A DNA stretch of 64,000 nt from Tethya wilhelma (Eukaryota; Porifera; Demospongiae; Tethyida; Tethyidae). The stretch is from contig CAXIPT010000061.1 of assembly GCA_964030475.1 (NCBI GenBank), positions 281 to 64,280 on the forward strand. Direction: 5' to 3'. Numbering within the stretch: the first letter of the stretch is position 1; each line of letters begins with the position of its first letter. Positions 48,701 to 56,275 of the stretch are shown here, piece after piece. Under the pieces are notes generated by a model. It was given only the letters and a program-made list of their open reading frames with translations. It was not told where the DNA came from and ran no database searches. A program made the position numbers and the translations under genes.

Positions 48701-51442
48701 ACATAGCTATAATTTCCTATCCAGAAAAAGACTTGAGTTTCTAGAAAACTGTTCTGAATTTACCTGTAAACAACCAAAGGAAAACACTCTGCTGTTTCAC
48801 ATCGCTTAGTACAGCTAAACAGCTACAGCCCAGCTGCCTTGGAGCATTGGTCCAGGCGGACAGCACCATTCAGTATCCATCCGTTTTTAGCAGCCTGGCA
48901 CTGCGGCACAACAGAAGGTTGAATATTTGCAACTCACCAATTTTTCTTGCTGACAGAACCTCTCTGACATCTGCTATTTTCAACGGTGTTCTTTTGAGTT
49001 TTGGCTAGTCACAAAAGCAAAACTAGCCTAGATGCGTTAGCAAGCAGACTAGCGTGAACTTTGAACCCAGCTATTGCACGTGTATCAACAATAACTATTG
49101 CGCAATAGCTTGTAACTTTTTGTACACTACTTGCTTGAGGGTCTGTATAACACAATTTCCCTAACCATGCACATGTGGATCTGTATATGCCCTCCTATCA
49201 AAATGTACAAAAATGCAGGGACTGTATAGCATTTATAGACCACTGTAAAACTTAGTAACCACTTGACAACGAGCAAGAAGTACTGTATATAACTCCAAAT
49301 TTTTGTGACATAATATTTTCGTGAATTTCGTGATTCATGACAAATTAGCTCAATACGGCAAAGACCGATGGTTTTTCATGAATTTTTTTGAATCACAGAA
49401 GTTTGAGGGTAATATGGTAGTCTATGTGACTATTTCTTATGTATACCTTTTTTGTTAAAGCACTAATGGCTTCTAATGCTGCTTCAATTATCAACTCAGC
49501 AAGTATGTTGTGAATATCTTCAGTCCTATACTCCATTTTACAGAACAGATCAACCTTTTTCAATTCCTTGATCTAAAACAGCATTAAAAAGTCAGATATA
49601 AATTAACTTTGAGAATAAGACTAAGTATTCCTTACATCCTGGATTCTTTCTTGAATAATCTTCTTTAGAATATCTTGCCAAATTAAGTTAGTACCAGAAA
49701 TAGGAACTTGTGACAAAAGCTGTTGCCAAACCTAGAATATAAAGAAAATATTACTATAACTGCAGCTCTGATAGAATTATATATCCCAATTGCAATGCCT
49801 TAACTTATACTTAAAGGTATACCGTCACATGGAAGTATTATAGCACCAACTTTTTTTAAATTCCTGACACAAAAATGTAAAATCTCAATCTGATTGGTTG
49901 AAATACATCATCGGAATTGGGCATATCCCATATTATTTATCCACGTGTTTGCAACCGAGAACACGTACATTTAGTGTTGAAACCAGACTGAGTGAAGTTA
50001 GAAATAAAATGTAGCTGGGTAAGCTAGCAAACTAGCAAAAAGTAACACTAGAGCTTTACATCAGCGTTGGCTGTATTTGAAGAGTATGACTGTATAGACT
50101 CGTACTAAAGTCCATCTGATTTGAGAATGCCAGGAGAAAAAATTGAATAACTTTCTAAATATCCAACCAATTATAAAATTTCAAGCACCATTGAATGCGC
50201 TCGTCCTCACTGTTCTTTTAGTTGCTTTTCCAGCTTCTTACGCCTTACCAGTCAAAAGTTAGCTATTTTGCCTTATATAAAAGTATTGCTATGAATCTCA
50301 TTACTCACTTCCAGCAGCATTCTCAAAGCAGATGGACTCTAGTGCTGGTAAATATTTTGCATACAGGAATTACATGAACAATACGGCTTCATTATACGTG
50401 AAGTAAGTTAAAATCTACTCAGTGCACTTAAGGATTGTGTCACTAGAGTTAGCAAAACGCACATGCACACCTCGTAGGACATTGAATTAGTAATGCATTA
50501 CTTAGCAACAGTAATTTTGCAATGACGTCATACGGCTTACTTTACGATCGTGAGTTGAGCTTGCCTTCTCTACAGTTCAGAAATCAACGTTACGAAGGCT
50601 TTTAGCTTCAGTTAACCTCGAACTAAACTTAGTATAGCATGTAGCACGACCTAAAACAGTCTCTGGAAAAATTTTGTGTGCCAATATTAGTATGATGTAA
50701 TGCAGTAGTAAGCAAAGGCCGCAAGGTTTGCAGGTTTTATGTCCTGGTTTGATGTGATTTCCGTACAGCCTACTTACAACAGTGCTAGGAAGCTTTAAAA
50801 GGCACAAATACTAAGTTTAACCCTTTGAGGGCACGCCATGCAATAATTCAATAATTTCACTGTTAACGCGTAATGTGCAATAATGTGCAAACGTGATTGC
50901 CTAATAGACAAGTTTTAGTTCAATTTTTGCAAGCTAAGCAATTACCACTGAACTTTAAACTCTATATACGAATAGGTAAGGTACTCACTAATAGTACACT
51001 CAAGCTAAAGCTAGAGGTGTGGCATTGCAGTTTACAATGAATTGCTAATAGTCACAATCGTTGTGATTGCGATGATCGGTTTTAGAGCAAAGTTTTCTCC
51101 ACAACCCTTTGGAGCACAAGCTTAAAACTTGAAGTATAGGTGCAGGGATAATTAGCCTATACAGGCATAGCATCGCTTTTGAAAGCTTGGTTAGCAAACT
51201 AGAATCCTTAGCCACGAAGGGATTTTAGTGCGTCAGATCCCCTCGCTGAACTTGAGGCTTTTTTCTGAGAAAAGCTGGATTGGTACACTCTTGCTTGCAC
51301 CACAGTTAGTTTGACTATTGCTCAGTTGCATCATAAAATGAACTTTTTCTAGCTGCTACTATAAAAGAAATACAAAAAGAAAGGCGTAGCTACTTATTGA
51401 GCATACATGCTCGCCGCCTAATTCAAACAAAGAAATTGAGCG

Positions 51443-51474
<32 letters not shown>

Positions 51475-54400
51475 AAGTTGCCCAAAAGGTTGAATTAACA
51501 GTATTTAGGGTGCAAATTTTTCTAGAGTGTCTTGTTAGCTTGCAATCTGAAGACTAAAATGCATTCAGTATCACTTTTAGTACTTAGCTACTGAGCAACT
51601 GCCTTATGCATGTAGGCTCATCAATAATTCATATATGACTACATTTCTAGCCATGTGGAGGGTTGGAAGTTCAATTGATTCCCAACAGTCTTTGGCTTTC
51701 TTTCTTCTTGGCTTTGAGCAGCATCCAAACTAAACTCATAAATATATAAGTATTAAAGTTTTAAAAAAAAAAATTAGTAGTGTAGGAATGGGCAGTGCGG
51801 TAAAAAGCATTGGAACAAGATATGTCTCAATTTCGGCACATGACTACTTCATTTTTTATTTATTCTTGATCCCTAATAGAGATCCTCATGCAGTGTCATA
51901 AATGCAAAGATCTGTATAATACTATTAATATAGTACCATAGCTAAATTATTGTTGCATTGGTTTGATCGAATCAGTTGGCTAAGCAGTGGAATAAACAAT
52001 AATAAGACAGGCAACTTAACTGGACTGGCGGCCAAGAGTTGGGCATAAAAAATGAAGTAGTCATGTGCCGAAATTGAGACATGTCTTGTTCCAATGCTTT
52101 ATACCGCACTGCCCATTCCTACACTACTAATTTTTTTGAAATTTTTAATACTTGCATGTTCATTCACTTTTTTCAACACTACAGTTTGGAGATCGGCTAT
52201 AGAGACTGGTTAGTCTGTATAAAAGCTTGAGTAGCAGCTAGCCTACAATGCATTTCGTTGGAAGAGGCTAATGTGCATGCGCAAAATAATGCCACGTTAT
52301 AGATGACCTTTGAACTCTACATACAGAGATAGCTGCATTTAGTACATGAATTTATACCCTAAGTTTCAAAGCTTTCTAGTTTTTGTTTAGGCCTATTTAA
52401 TTGAGATTGAAATGAGTATATATCAAGGAATGTAGTACCCATGAAAAGAACTTACTTTGTGCTGTCAAAGTTGGCTCAACACATTATGATTCTCTGGAAA
52501 TCCTTTTCAAGTAAGTCAGTTAGGAAGTACGTACGTTAGAGAACAAAAATGTCACTATGGTGGCTTCCCAATAGCGCTCACCATGGCTAGAAATTGTAGT
52601 ACTAACAGTGACATGCAGCTGTGCTACATAAAAAGTACAAGCCTAATTTGCATCTCATTAATATGCAAAATTTTGTATTGTAACAATGGCAGAGCAAGCA
52701 AAACTTCACTAACTTTAGCTCCGTTTGGCAGAGCGAGTGCCAGAGTTCAAGGTCCATTGATTGAGGAAGTCATAAGTTCAACTCTTCCTGTTTAATAATT
52801 TAGGGCGCAAATTTGCAGAACTAGTGAAAAATCGAAATGCTGGATAAAAAGATATAGGTACTTCCTGTTCTAAAGTACAGAGGCAATACTGTGCGATCGC
52901 GTTTTTGATATGCTCGACATTTGGCCATTTGGCGGAGAAACCGCCAGCCTCCTGGACTTGAAAAGCTTGCTGTAAGTTACCCAAAAGGTTGAATTAACAN
53001 AAAGGTTAAATTAACAGTATTTAGGGCGCAAGTTTTTCTAGAGTGTCTTGCTAGCTTGCAATCTGAAGACTAAAATGCATTCAGTATCACTTTTAGTACT
53101 TAGCTAGTGAGCAGCTGCCTGATGCATGTAGGCTCATCAATAATTCATATGTCACTACATTTCTAGCCATGCTACGAGTGCTGAGGAAAGTTTTTGTGAG
53201 TTTTTTTAGGCCTTGCATGCAATTGCTAATCTGTCAGTAAGAGCTGCTGAGCACCTTTGAAGGTTTAATTTTGTTTGACTAGATTTTTATGGTGGCCAAC
53301 ATTTTGTATGGTGTCTATGGGACAGTCAGCCCATTCCTACTATACATACTACCGTACGTATAATAAACTAACTATCCCTCTACTTCCACAAGTAGCACTA
53401 TAGCTAAGCTTCTAATCCTCATGGCTAGAAATGTAGTGACATATGAATTATTGATGAGCCTACATGCATCAGGCAGCTGCTCACTAGCTAAGTACTAAAA
53501 GTGATACTGAATGCATTTTAGTCTTCAGATTGCAAGCTAACAAGACACTCTAGAAAAATTTGCGCCCTAAATACTGTTAATTCAACCTTTTGGGTAACTT
53601 ACAGCAAGCTTTTCAAGTCCAGGAGGCTGGCGGATTCTCCGCCAAATGGCCAAATGTCGAGCATATCAAAAACGCGATCGCACAGTACTGCTTCTGTACT
53701 TTAGAACAGGAAGTACCTATATCTTTTTATCCAGCATTTCGATTTTTCAATAGTTTTGCAAATCTGCGCTCTAAATTATTAAACAGGAAGAGTTGAACTT
53801 ATGACTTCCTCAATCAATGGACCTTGCACTCTGGCACTCCTTCCGCCAAACGGAGCTAAAGTTAGTGAAGTTTTACTTGCTCTGCCATTGTTACAATACA
53901 AAATTTTGCATATTAATGAGATGCAAATTAGGCTTGTACTTTTTATGTAGCACAGCTGCATGTCACTCACTGAGCAGCTGCCTGATGCATGTAGGCTCAT
54001 CAATAATTCACACGTCACTACATTTCTAGCCATGAAAAGAGTTAACTCACTATTGGTAGCTAAATTAAGCTATTTTCAAATAGTTCAGTGTTCAGTGTTC
54101 AGATCTTATAGACTATAGCTATACTAAACAAGTTAAATTAGCTTATCAGGGATCCACCATACACCTACATTGTTAAACAACGGTATAAAAAACCTACGCC
54201 AGGGTGTAAACAACTCAGTGGCCAAATTAAAGTCAAGGGTGTACATTATTTAGAAAACGAGTATTTCAAACGTTTTCAGTCTTACTCTACTGTGGTATAC
54301 TCACTGCAACAGATGCAGCTCCACCCCTCAAATTTTGCATGGAGCATGCTGAGTTGTAGTGCAATACATTTTTAAAATTTGAACAAAACCAGAAACGCAT

Positions 54401-55049
54401 TTAGCTATAGCTAGCTAATTTTTTTTTAAAAAAAATTTCCCAAACAACTGACTTGGAGACATTTAATTGCTGACATTCTATGATACTGAAAACAACACTG
54501 ACAATCATTTGCAATCACCTCTAGCTCCTTAGCTCCTTGCCAATGTCCCTGTACAGAAGATCCTCCAAACTTTTTGCTACCAATAGCATATTTTCCTTCA
54601 ATCCAGTTTTTTATCATTTGTTGGACTCGGAGTCGATTATGTGCTAGTTGGTCAGGAGAATATTTCATCAATGTGGTCACCATCAAATGTGAAGAAGCAC
54701 AAAGAATAGTTAAGCTTTCTTGAGTGCAGTTACTCAGACGTTTGAACATTGTTTCACAGAAAGTTAAAGCAGCTTCAACTGATTCTGAATCACATAATCT
54801 ATTAAAAAGAATTCCAGCCAAAATAACTTAACTTGTAACAATGAAAATATACTTTCAATCGTGCACGCAGATATTAATTGAAATAACTGCAACCAATACA
54901 AAAAATGATGCCTGAAAACTGCATGGATGCAAGACACAACTTGAGGAACATCAAAGAAATAAAACATTTACCACCATTTACGTAACTTACTTTTTTTGCT
55001 CAATAACAGTTTCAACTAAAATAATAGCTTTGCACCAATCAGAACAGTT
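25793..55049 (-). CDS. RNF213-like: RNF213 (mysterin)-like giant E3 ligase, N-terminal/middle exons
   Basis: Nine exons on the minus strand: 54991-55049, 54453-54798, 49636-49731, 49447-49572, 36478-36661, 34070-34369, 29987-30555, 29630-29792 and 25793-26013. Each has usable splice sites (mostly GTAAG or GTAT donors, TAG/CAG acceptors). The codon phases fit at every junction, including split codons, giving about 687 continuous residues without a stop. The pattern WQDILKK...[12 protein letters not shown]...LLTWSLWP...[10 protein letters not shown]...[10 protein letters not shown]...ETFLQEI...LVDWLQS...LQNFVNMAM...[13 protein letters not shown] is that of the region before the AAA+ motor in RNF213. 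RNF213 proteins are huge cytosolic AAA+ ubiquitin ligases acting in lipid-droplet biology and antimicrobial ubiquitylation. The AAA and RING parts are absent, so the gene is partial or truncated. Its introns (up to 12.8 kb) are full of transposons. Confidence 0.78.
26150..27165. repeat. MITE family Q, about 1 kb, palindromic 5' half
   Basis: The arm with GTAGGAATGGGCAGTGCGGT (26178-26270) is repeated inverted at 26455-26545, forming a hairpin around a variable centre. The right half carries GCGCATGCGCA, CTTTCTAGTTTTTGTTTAGG, and the terminal CCCATTCCTACTATACGTAC with the palindrome TACGTACTACCGTACGTA. The arms are likely MITE-in-MITE structure. Further copies are at 34440 and 51755. It lies in an RNF213-like intron. 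Confidence 0.75.
27170..28973. other. No gene; partial family Q copy
   Basis: Includes a single Q arm at 27700-27775 and a Q right end at about 27880-28115. A lone CCTTAATCGCCCTGAG end lies at 28302-28317. The rest is AT-rich intron of the RNF213-like gene. Confidence 0.5.
28974..29216. repeat. Short TIR MITE (CTAAAGTCCATCTG family)
   Basis: Inverted ends CTAAAGTCCATCTGATTTGA and CTAAAGTCCATCTGGTTTGA enclose about 190 bp. A second copy at 50105-50342 carries the interior in the opposite orientation. Both are in introns of the RNF213-like gene. No target duplication was evident. Confidence 0.8.
29630..29792 (-). CDS. RNF213-like: RNF213-like exon
   Basis: Reads [20 protein letters not shown] and [20 protein letters not shown]. 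The exon ends ACT-G before GTCAGT, and the G completes an aspartate with the next exon. Confidence 0.75.
29987..30555 (-). CDS. RNF213-like: RNF213-like exon (longest)
   Basis: A 569-bp exon, open throughout: [57 protein letters not shown] and [17 protein letters not shown]. The YW.L...[14 protein letters not shown] ending is strongly reminiscent of the segment before the AAA ring in RNF213. The acceptor is ATTGCAG and the donor CAG-GTATTT. Confidence 0.78.
30556..31150. other. Intron sequence, no gene
   Basis: AT-rich intron. The plus-strand frame at 30981-31208 ([20 protein letters not shown]) runs into the TIR of the next element and has no recognised family. Confidence 0.4.
31779..33241 (-). 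mobile_element. Truncated Helitron with clean ends
   Basis: On the minus strand the 3' end is a stem-loop (AGATGCTTGCATCT) followed by GTCTAG and a host T, the CTRR end of Helitrons. The 5' end starts TTTAGGCGAGCCTGAGCAAG after a host A. The uninterrupted sequence at 12500-12535 shows the insertion was between A and T with no duplication. GGCGAGCCTGAGC occurs inverted near both ends, as in Helitron2/Helentron-like types. Confidence 0.82.
31797..33174 (-). pseudogene. Helitron Rep/helicase protein, N-terminal part only
   Basis: From 33070 there is an arginine-rich repeat ([17 protein letters not shown]), the usual N-terminal run of Helitron polyproteins in sponges. It is followed by a Cys-rich block ([21 protein letters not shown]) and, after frame changes, the DUF6570-like region ([20 protein letters not shown], then [33 protein letters not shown]). 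The Rep HUH motif and the PIF1-type helicase are deleted. Helitron proteins nick and copy DNA by rolling circle. This copy can only have moved with help from another element. Confidence 0.8.
33786..34040. repeat. Palindromic MITE family P copy
   Basis: Arms AACATTGGAAATGTAATGAG (left) and a decayed inverse near 34000-34030. It lies 30 bp from the RNF213-like exon at 34070. The readable frame at 33738-33959 matches those of the other P copies and is palindrome sequence only. Confidence 0.65.
34070..34369 (-). CDS. RNF213-like: RNF213-like exon
   Basis: Reads [40 protein letters not shown] and [20 protein letters not shown]. It is likely coiled or helical. The donor GTAAGC splits a serine codon (A|GT) that the next exon completes. 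Confidence 0.75.
34440..35412. repeat. MITE family Q copy
   Basis: Same layout as 26150-27165: GTAGGAATGGGCAGTGCAGT arms at 34475-34560 and 34690-34785, then GCGCATGCGCA, and the CCCATTCCTACTATACGTAC end with the TACCGTACGTA palindrome. An AAGGAAGGAAGG run lies near 35165. Confidence 0.75.
35434..36180. repeat. Family T / TTAA-element composite
   Basis: Starts TATGTGACCAAATTTCGGAA like the element at 58352. Its middle carries the family's GGTGGGGCTGCTTCTTTTGC motif. From about 35960 the sequence matches the right half of the TTAA MITE at 11157-11776. The right T end is missing, so two elements seem fused or one is truncated. Confidence 0.6.
36478..36661 (-). CDS. RNF213-like: RNF213-like exon
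   Basis: Reads [20 protein letters not shown] and [15 protein letters not shown]. It ends with one base that completes a valine with the next exon (G|TT). A 12.8-kb transposon-filled intron separates it from the exon at 49447. Confidence 0.7.
36727..36790. repeat. (CA)n microsatellite
   Basis: About 64 bp of CA repeats with a few interruptions, in the intron next to the exon at 36478-36661. It produces a spurious Cys/Val-rich frame on the minus strand. Confidence 0.95.
36969..37334. mobile_element. hAT-type MITE, 5-bp target duplication
   Basis: The ends AAGTGGCGGATCTAGGATTT and ATCCGCCACTG are the common (C)AGTGGCGGATC TIRs. CAGAT/CAGAC flanks give a 5-bp duplication with one change. The internal GTGGTAACCACGCCCACTTC-type stretch resembles 48237-48597. 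Confidence 0.75.
37431..38310. mobile_element. Long-TIR element with CTTGACC repeats near both ends
   Basis: The TIRs are about 50 bp (AGGGGTGGTCACTCCAATAC, then CTGTACTTCCACCCGCGACC). Inside each end is an array of CTTGACC(GC) repeats (37485-37580, 38175-38270), both on the plus strand and therefore not mirrored like the TIRs. No transposase was found. The superfamily is unclear and no target duplication is certain. Confidence 0.7.
38335..38625 (-). CDS. THAP zinc-finger protein, single domain
   Basis: A 96-residue frame starting at 38625. The THAP C2CH finger is complete: C.AAGCSN at residues 5-12, [14 protein letters not shown], then the CSEHF pair, and the family's C-terminal [15 protein letters not shown] domains bind DNA and occur in P-element and Kolobok transposases and in host regulators. 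The frame ends shortly after the domain, so this may be a free-standing DNA-binding protein or a first exon. It is divergent from the gene starting at 38837, 210 bp away, so they could share a promoter. It lies in the intron of the RNF213-like gene. Confidence 0.75.
   Translation of the reverse strand: MVYKCVAAGCSNSSSSSTTLYKFPKDPQLRHEWEKQFLRTRAHWKATEHSFLCSEHFTDDCFEAESTLAAQFGNKKRKKLKPGAIPTVFPRQSSSQ
38837..39900 (+). pseudogene. Sponge-type repeated gene ('IEPGHGxKG' family), decayed
   Basis: Exon 1 (38837-38990, [20 protein letters not shown]) ends at CAG-GTTTGT. Exon 2 starts at 39131 after TACAG and reads [20 protein letters not shown] to 39317. After a frame change it reads [15 protein letters not shown], a TAA where lysine is expected, then [19 protein letters not shown]. 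Exon 3 starts at 39458 and reads [36 protein letters not shown] and a C-terminal coiled segment ([26 protein letters not shown]). I recall this arrangement as a repeated sponge family often near transposons, function unknown. The stop and frameshift make this copy a pseudogene. Confidence 0.6.
39999..41337 (-). pseudogene. IS630/Tc1-like DDE transposase, split by a MITE
   Basis: An N-terminal paired helix-turn-helix ([20 protein letters not shown], then [12 protein letters not shown]) is followed by a frame change near 41050. The next frame holds [19 protein letters not shown], the first Asp in FVWIDESG, and the second in [20 protein letters not shown]. At LIYLPPYT the gene is cut by the MITE at 40171-40521. 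It resumes at 40165 with [19 protein letters not shown], which supplies the catalytic Glu, and ends at 39999. The family inserts at TA sites. All three catalytic residues are present, but the frameshift and insertion inactivate it. Confidence 0.85.
40171..40521. mobile_element. hAT-type MITE (CAGGGGCGTAGCC), TATAG duplication
   Basis: The ends are CAGGGGCGTAGCCAGGATTT and CTACGCCACTG, flanked by TATAG at 40166-40170 and 40522-40526. The interior has GCGCGCACAGCGCGCCGAAA and CACGTGATCGATATCGTGAC. It cuts the IS630-like transposase between its second Asp and the Glu. Confidence 0.88.
41728..44040 (+). pseudogene. Kolobok-like DDE transposase, copy K3
   Basis: Exon 1 starts at 41728 ([20 protein letters not shown]). 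The next exon (about 42009-42290) has the acidic [20 protein letters not shown] tail. About 150 bp present in K2 are missing at 42300, including the start of the catalytic exon. The triad regions are [17 protein letters not shown] (K1 and K2 have N instead of D in DSPG), [11 protein letters not shown] and [17 protein letters not shown]. Introns have intact donors (GTGAGT at about 43025). A stop interrupts FRSV near 42603, where TGG has become TGA. The 3' coding end has a changed residue run before the last splice junction. It is followed by the conserved spacer and the convergent ballast-like gene. Confidence 0.78.
44000..44349. other. Conserved spacer between K3 and ballast-like gene
   Basis: Reverse-complement match of 2807-3162. 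It includes a GAGTATGTGACAAAACTAATGA block and CACACCAAGACCAGTAAAGCC on the plus strand, perhaps the last transposase exon ([18 protein letters not shown]), which is frameshifted relative to the other copy. Confidence 0.6.
44350..45109 (-). pseudogene. P2X7 C-terminal (ballast)-like domain gene, most complete copy
   Basis: Exon 1 (44835-45109) encodes an acidic Ser-rich leader ([20 protein letters not shown]) ending RIGNTDW. Exon 2 (44557-44763) joins in phase and gives [20 protein letters not shown], then [19 protein letters not shown] and [15 protein letters not shown]. Exon 3 (44350-44506) continues [13 protein letters not shown], then a TAA, then [18 protein letters not shown] and GFKYP to a TAG. 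The spaced cysteines and the C...DGF..VCLN...AYRQLV.W.WG...[10 protein letters not shown]...GF.YP order define the zinc-binding ballast domain of P2X7. No channel region is present. The product would be a small acidic protein of about 210 residues. The TAA at about 44455 truncates it about 33 residues early. It is convergent with K3, as at the 2.5-kb locus. Confidence 0.72.
45110..47231. other. No gene; TTAA-element and hAT MITE remnants
   Basis: About 45590-46224 resembles the body of the TTAA elements (CACTATCGTGATCGCGTCGA and a right end GGCCATAAAGAG-TTAA). About 46260-46615 is a decayed relative of the hAT MITE at 61874 (GCAGCCATTATGAGTGATTC, ending CTAGCTATGCCCCTG), with a run of 11 G at its left. 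A TGACCACGCCCATATTTTACC stretch near 45155 resembles one at 41500. Confidence 0.5.
47232..47887. mobile_element. TTAA-flanked MITE (CCCTTTGAGCGCG)
   Basis: Inverted ends CCCTTTGAGCGCG and CCCTCTGAACGCG, with TTAA at 47228-47231 and 47888-47891. The interior has two GAGCGTATATATACGCTC palindromes near the right end. It is nearly the same family as 50821-51445 and is in an intron of the RNF213-like gene. Confidence 0.85.
48237..48597. mobile_element. hAT-type MITE, CCATT duplication
   Basis: Ends CAGTGGCAGATCTAGGAAAT and CTGGATCCGCCACTG, flanked by CCATT at 48232-48236 and 48598-48602. The interior shares CACGCCCACTTCCGGT with 36969-37334. Confidence 0.88.
48603..49446. other. Intron, no gene
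   Basis: AT-rich sequence upstream of the exon at 49447. No repeats or coding signal were recognised. Confidence 0.5.
49447..49731 (-). CDS. RNF213-like: RNF213-like exons (pair)
   Basis: Exon 49636-49731 ([20 protein letters not shown]) and exon 49447-49572 ([32 protein letters not shown]) are separated by a 63-bp intron, and both are in phase 0. The WQ..L.QV...W.D.L motif is the element I recall best from vertebrate RNF213 in this region. Confidence 0.7.
50105..50342. repeat. Short TIR MITE, second copy
   Basis: Same family as 28974-29216 with the interior inverted. Ends CTAAAGTCCATCTGATTTGA and GATGGACTCTAG. Confidence 0.8.
50821..51445. mobile_element. TTAA MITE with right end replaced by (TA)n
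   Basis: The left end CCCTTTGAGGGCACG follows TTAA at 50817-50820. The body is about 90% like 47232-47887. Where the other copy has its GCGTATATATACGC palindrome and right TIR, this one has a (TA)n run (about 51440-51475), and the right TIR and TTAA are lost. Confidence 0.75.
51478..51655. repeat. Right fragment of CATGGCTAG long-TIR element
   Basis: Matches the last part of 52582-53171 (AAAAGGTTGAATTAACAGTA to TTTCTAGCCATG). No left end is present. Confidence 0.7.
51755..53360. repeat. MITE family Q copy, interrupted
   Basis: The hairpin arms at 51780-51850 and 52050-52130 (GTAGGAATGGGCAGTGCGGT), the GCATGCGCA block near 52280 and the right end at 53160-53360 are separated by the CATGGCTAG element (52582-53171). 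Confidence 0.75.
52582..53171 (-). mobile_element. CATGGCTAG long-TIR element, gap inside
   Basis: Inverted relative to the complete copy at 53420-54034. Inserted in family Q sequence, since the flanking GCTTCCCA...CTACGAGTGCTGAGG is continuous at 26965. An N at 53000 separates two pieces that both read AAAGGTTGAATTAACA, suggesting a mis-joined region. Confidence 0.75.
53420..54034 (+). mobile_element. CATGGCTAG long-TIR element, complete copy
   Basis: About 65-bp TIRs (CATGGCTAGAAATGTAGTGA, then GAGCCTACATGCATCAGGCA). A 68-codon frame at 53590-53796 ([20 protein letters not shown], ending LLNRKS) is conserved in the inverted copy at 52778-52984 with five changes. The frame has no recognised family. 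No transposase is present. Confidence 0.75.
54035..54452. other. Intron; family T fragment
   Basis: Around 54300-54370 the family T motif CCACCCCTCAAATTTTGCAT appears. No coding signal otherwise. Confidence 0.5.
54453..54798 (-). CDS. RNF213-like: RNF213-like exon (second seen)
   Basis: Reads [20 protein letters not shown]...[19 protein letters not shown]...AIKCLQ. It joins to the short exon 54991-55049 ([19 protein letters not shown]) through a split AA|A codon, and leaves phase 0 at a GTCAGT donor. It is a cysteine- and helix-rich segment typical of the stalk region. Confidence 0.7.
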
Positions 55050-55120
55050 CTGATAAAAGAAATGCAAACATCATATACATTAGTTTTCATGAAAACGCTA
55101 TAATAAAATATAAAAATATA

Positions 55121-55405
55121 TACAAGTGAAAAAAACATTGGAAAAGTAATGAGACACAGGAATGGCTAAATCGTAAAAAGAAAGCAAACAAGGTGGAATG
55201 GCTGTTAGAGTACATGTGTGCTGAATTCTTCCTGTATATATGGGCTGTATTTAACACTCTCCTTATTGTGTCTCTCATTTTTCCCACAGGAAGAATTCTG
55301 CACACACTCACACAGCCATTCCACCTTGTTTGCTTTCTTTTTACGATTTAGCCATTCCTGTGTCTCATTACATTTCCAGTGTATTTTTTCCATTGTTTCT
55401 TCTCA
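55121..55405. repeat. Palindromic MITE family P copy
   Basis: Arms AGTGAAAAAAACATTGGAAA (left) and the near-inverse at 55345-55400. The centre has GAATTCTTCCTGTATATATG. It lies 70 bp upstream of the first RNF213-like exon seen. Confidence 0.75.
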
Positions 55406-55689
55406 TTTTTTCATAATTCTACAAATCACATTTAAATCGGTATGTGTAGTTAGCTACTGAGCTAGTAGTCTGGGAAGTAGCCAGACAACTGAGCTAGTGG
55501 GCTGCTGCCCGGAGTTACGGTGTAGCCTGCTTCACTGAGTGATACTGAAGTGACATACATCGGCTCAGTTATTTGGAGGCAGGAGCTCTATCATAAGATT
55601 TACTTGCCTTACTGTATGTTATGATAATCAAAGTCATGATTCATCTCTTAAAAAGAGCAACCAGGTATGACAAAACTTCCAGGCAACTT

Positions 55690-56275
55690 GCATTAATTCC
55701 GAATAACGCACACTTTTGTGTGTGGAAAGGATTGCCAATTGGAATTTTCTGGAAGCTAATGAATTATGCATGAGTGTAGAAATTAATGGCGGCCATGTGG
55801 AGGAGGCACTTTTCGCCTTGTATCCAGCTACTCAATAAGAGGCGCTAAAAACCGATGGCAAAAGCGACTACATGTCCCGGAAGAAACCAAGTTTGTTCGT
55901 TCAAGAATCAGCTTCTAAAAGTGAATGGTCTCTGAGAAAAGTTGAGCCAAGATAGATAGATAGATAGATAGATAGAAGAAGAAGAAGAAGAAGAAGAAGA
56001 AGAAGAAGAAGAAGAAGAAGAAGAAGAAGAAGAAGAAGAAGAAGAAGAAGAAAATTGGAGGTATGGCATGCTGATGTTTGTTACTTTAGCAATGGTTTTA
56101 GGCCATGTTTTAGGGCTCATTAGAAAGAGAAAGAGCTAAATAGTAGCTAAAAAGGCCTTTTAGTGCCAAGGGCTCAGTTTTTGCAGAGTTATTCGCATGC
56201 ATGCATATTTGTATTGCGCTAATGGGCCATCCGTGCCATTCTTGTGTATCCAGTACTAGTATACAGTACTGGGTA
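55690..56275 (-). repeat. 0.6-kb MITE family R1, full copy with repeat expansion
   Basis: Starts with AATAACGCACACTTTTGTGT and ends with the AGTACT palindrome near 56270. A (GATA)n then (GAA)n expansion (55950-56052) sits where the other copies have a few TTC units. The frame at 55908-56120 is from the repeat. Confidence 0.8.
55977..56052. repeat. (GAA)n microsatellite
   Basis: About 25 GAA units after four GATA units (55955-55975), inside the R1 repeat. On the minus strand it gives a polyserine run. Confidence 0.95.

Noticed and set aside
54835..54935. Minus-strand frame [20 protein letters not shown] as an RNF213-like exon
   Set aside because: No acceptor or donor gives a phase that fits its neighbours, while 54991-55049 joins directly in phase to 54453-54798.
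55908..56120. Polyserine protein
   Set aside because: Translation of the GAA repeat inside a MITE.
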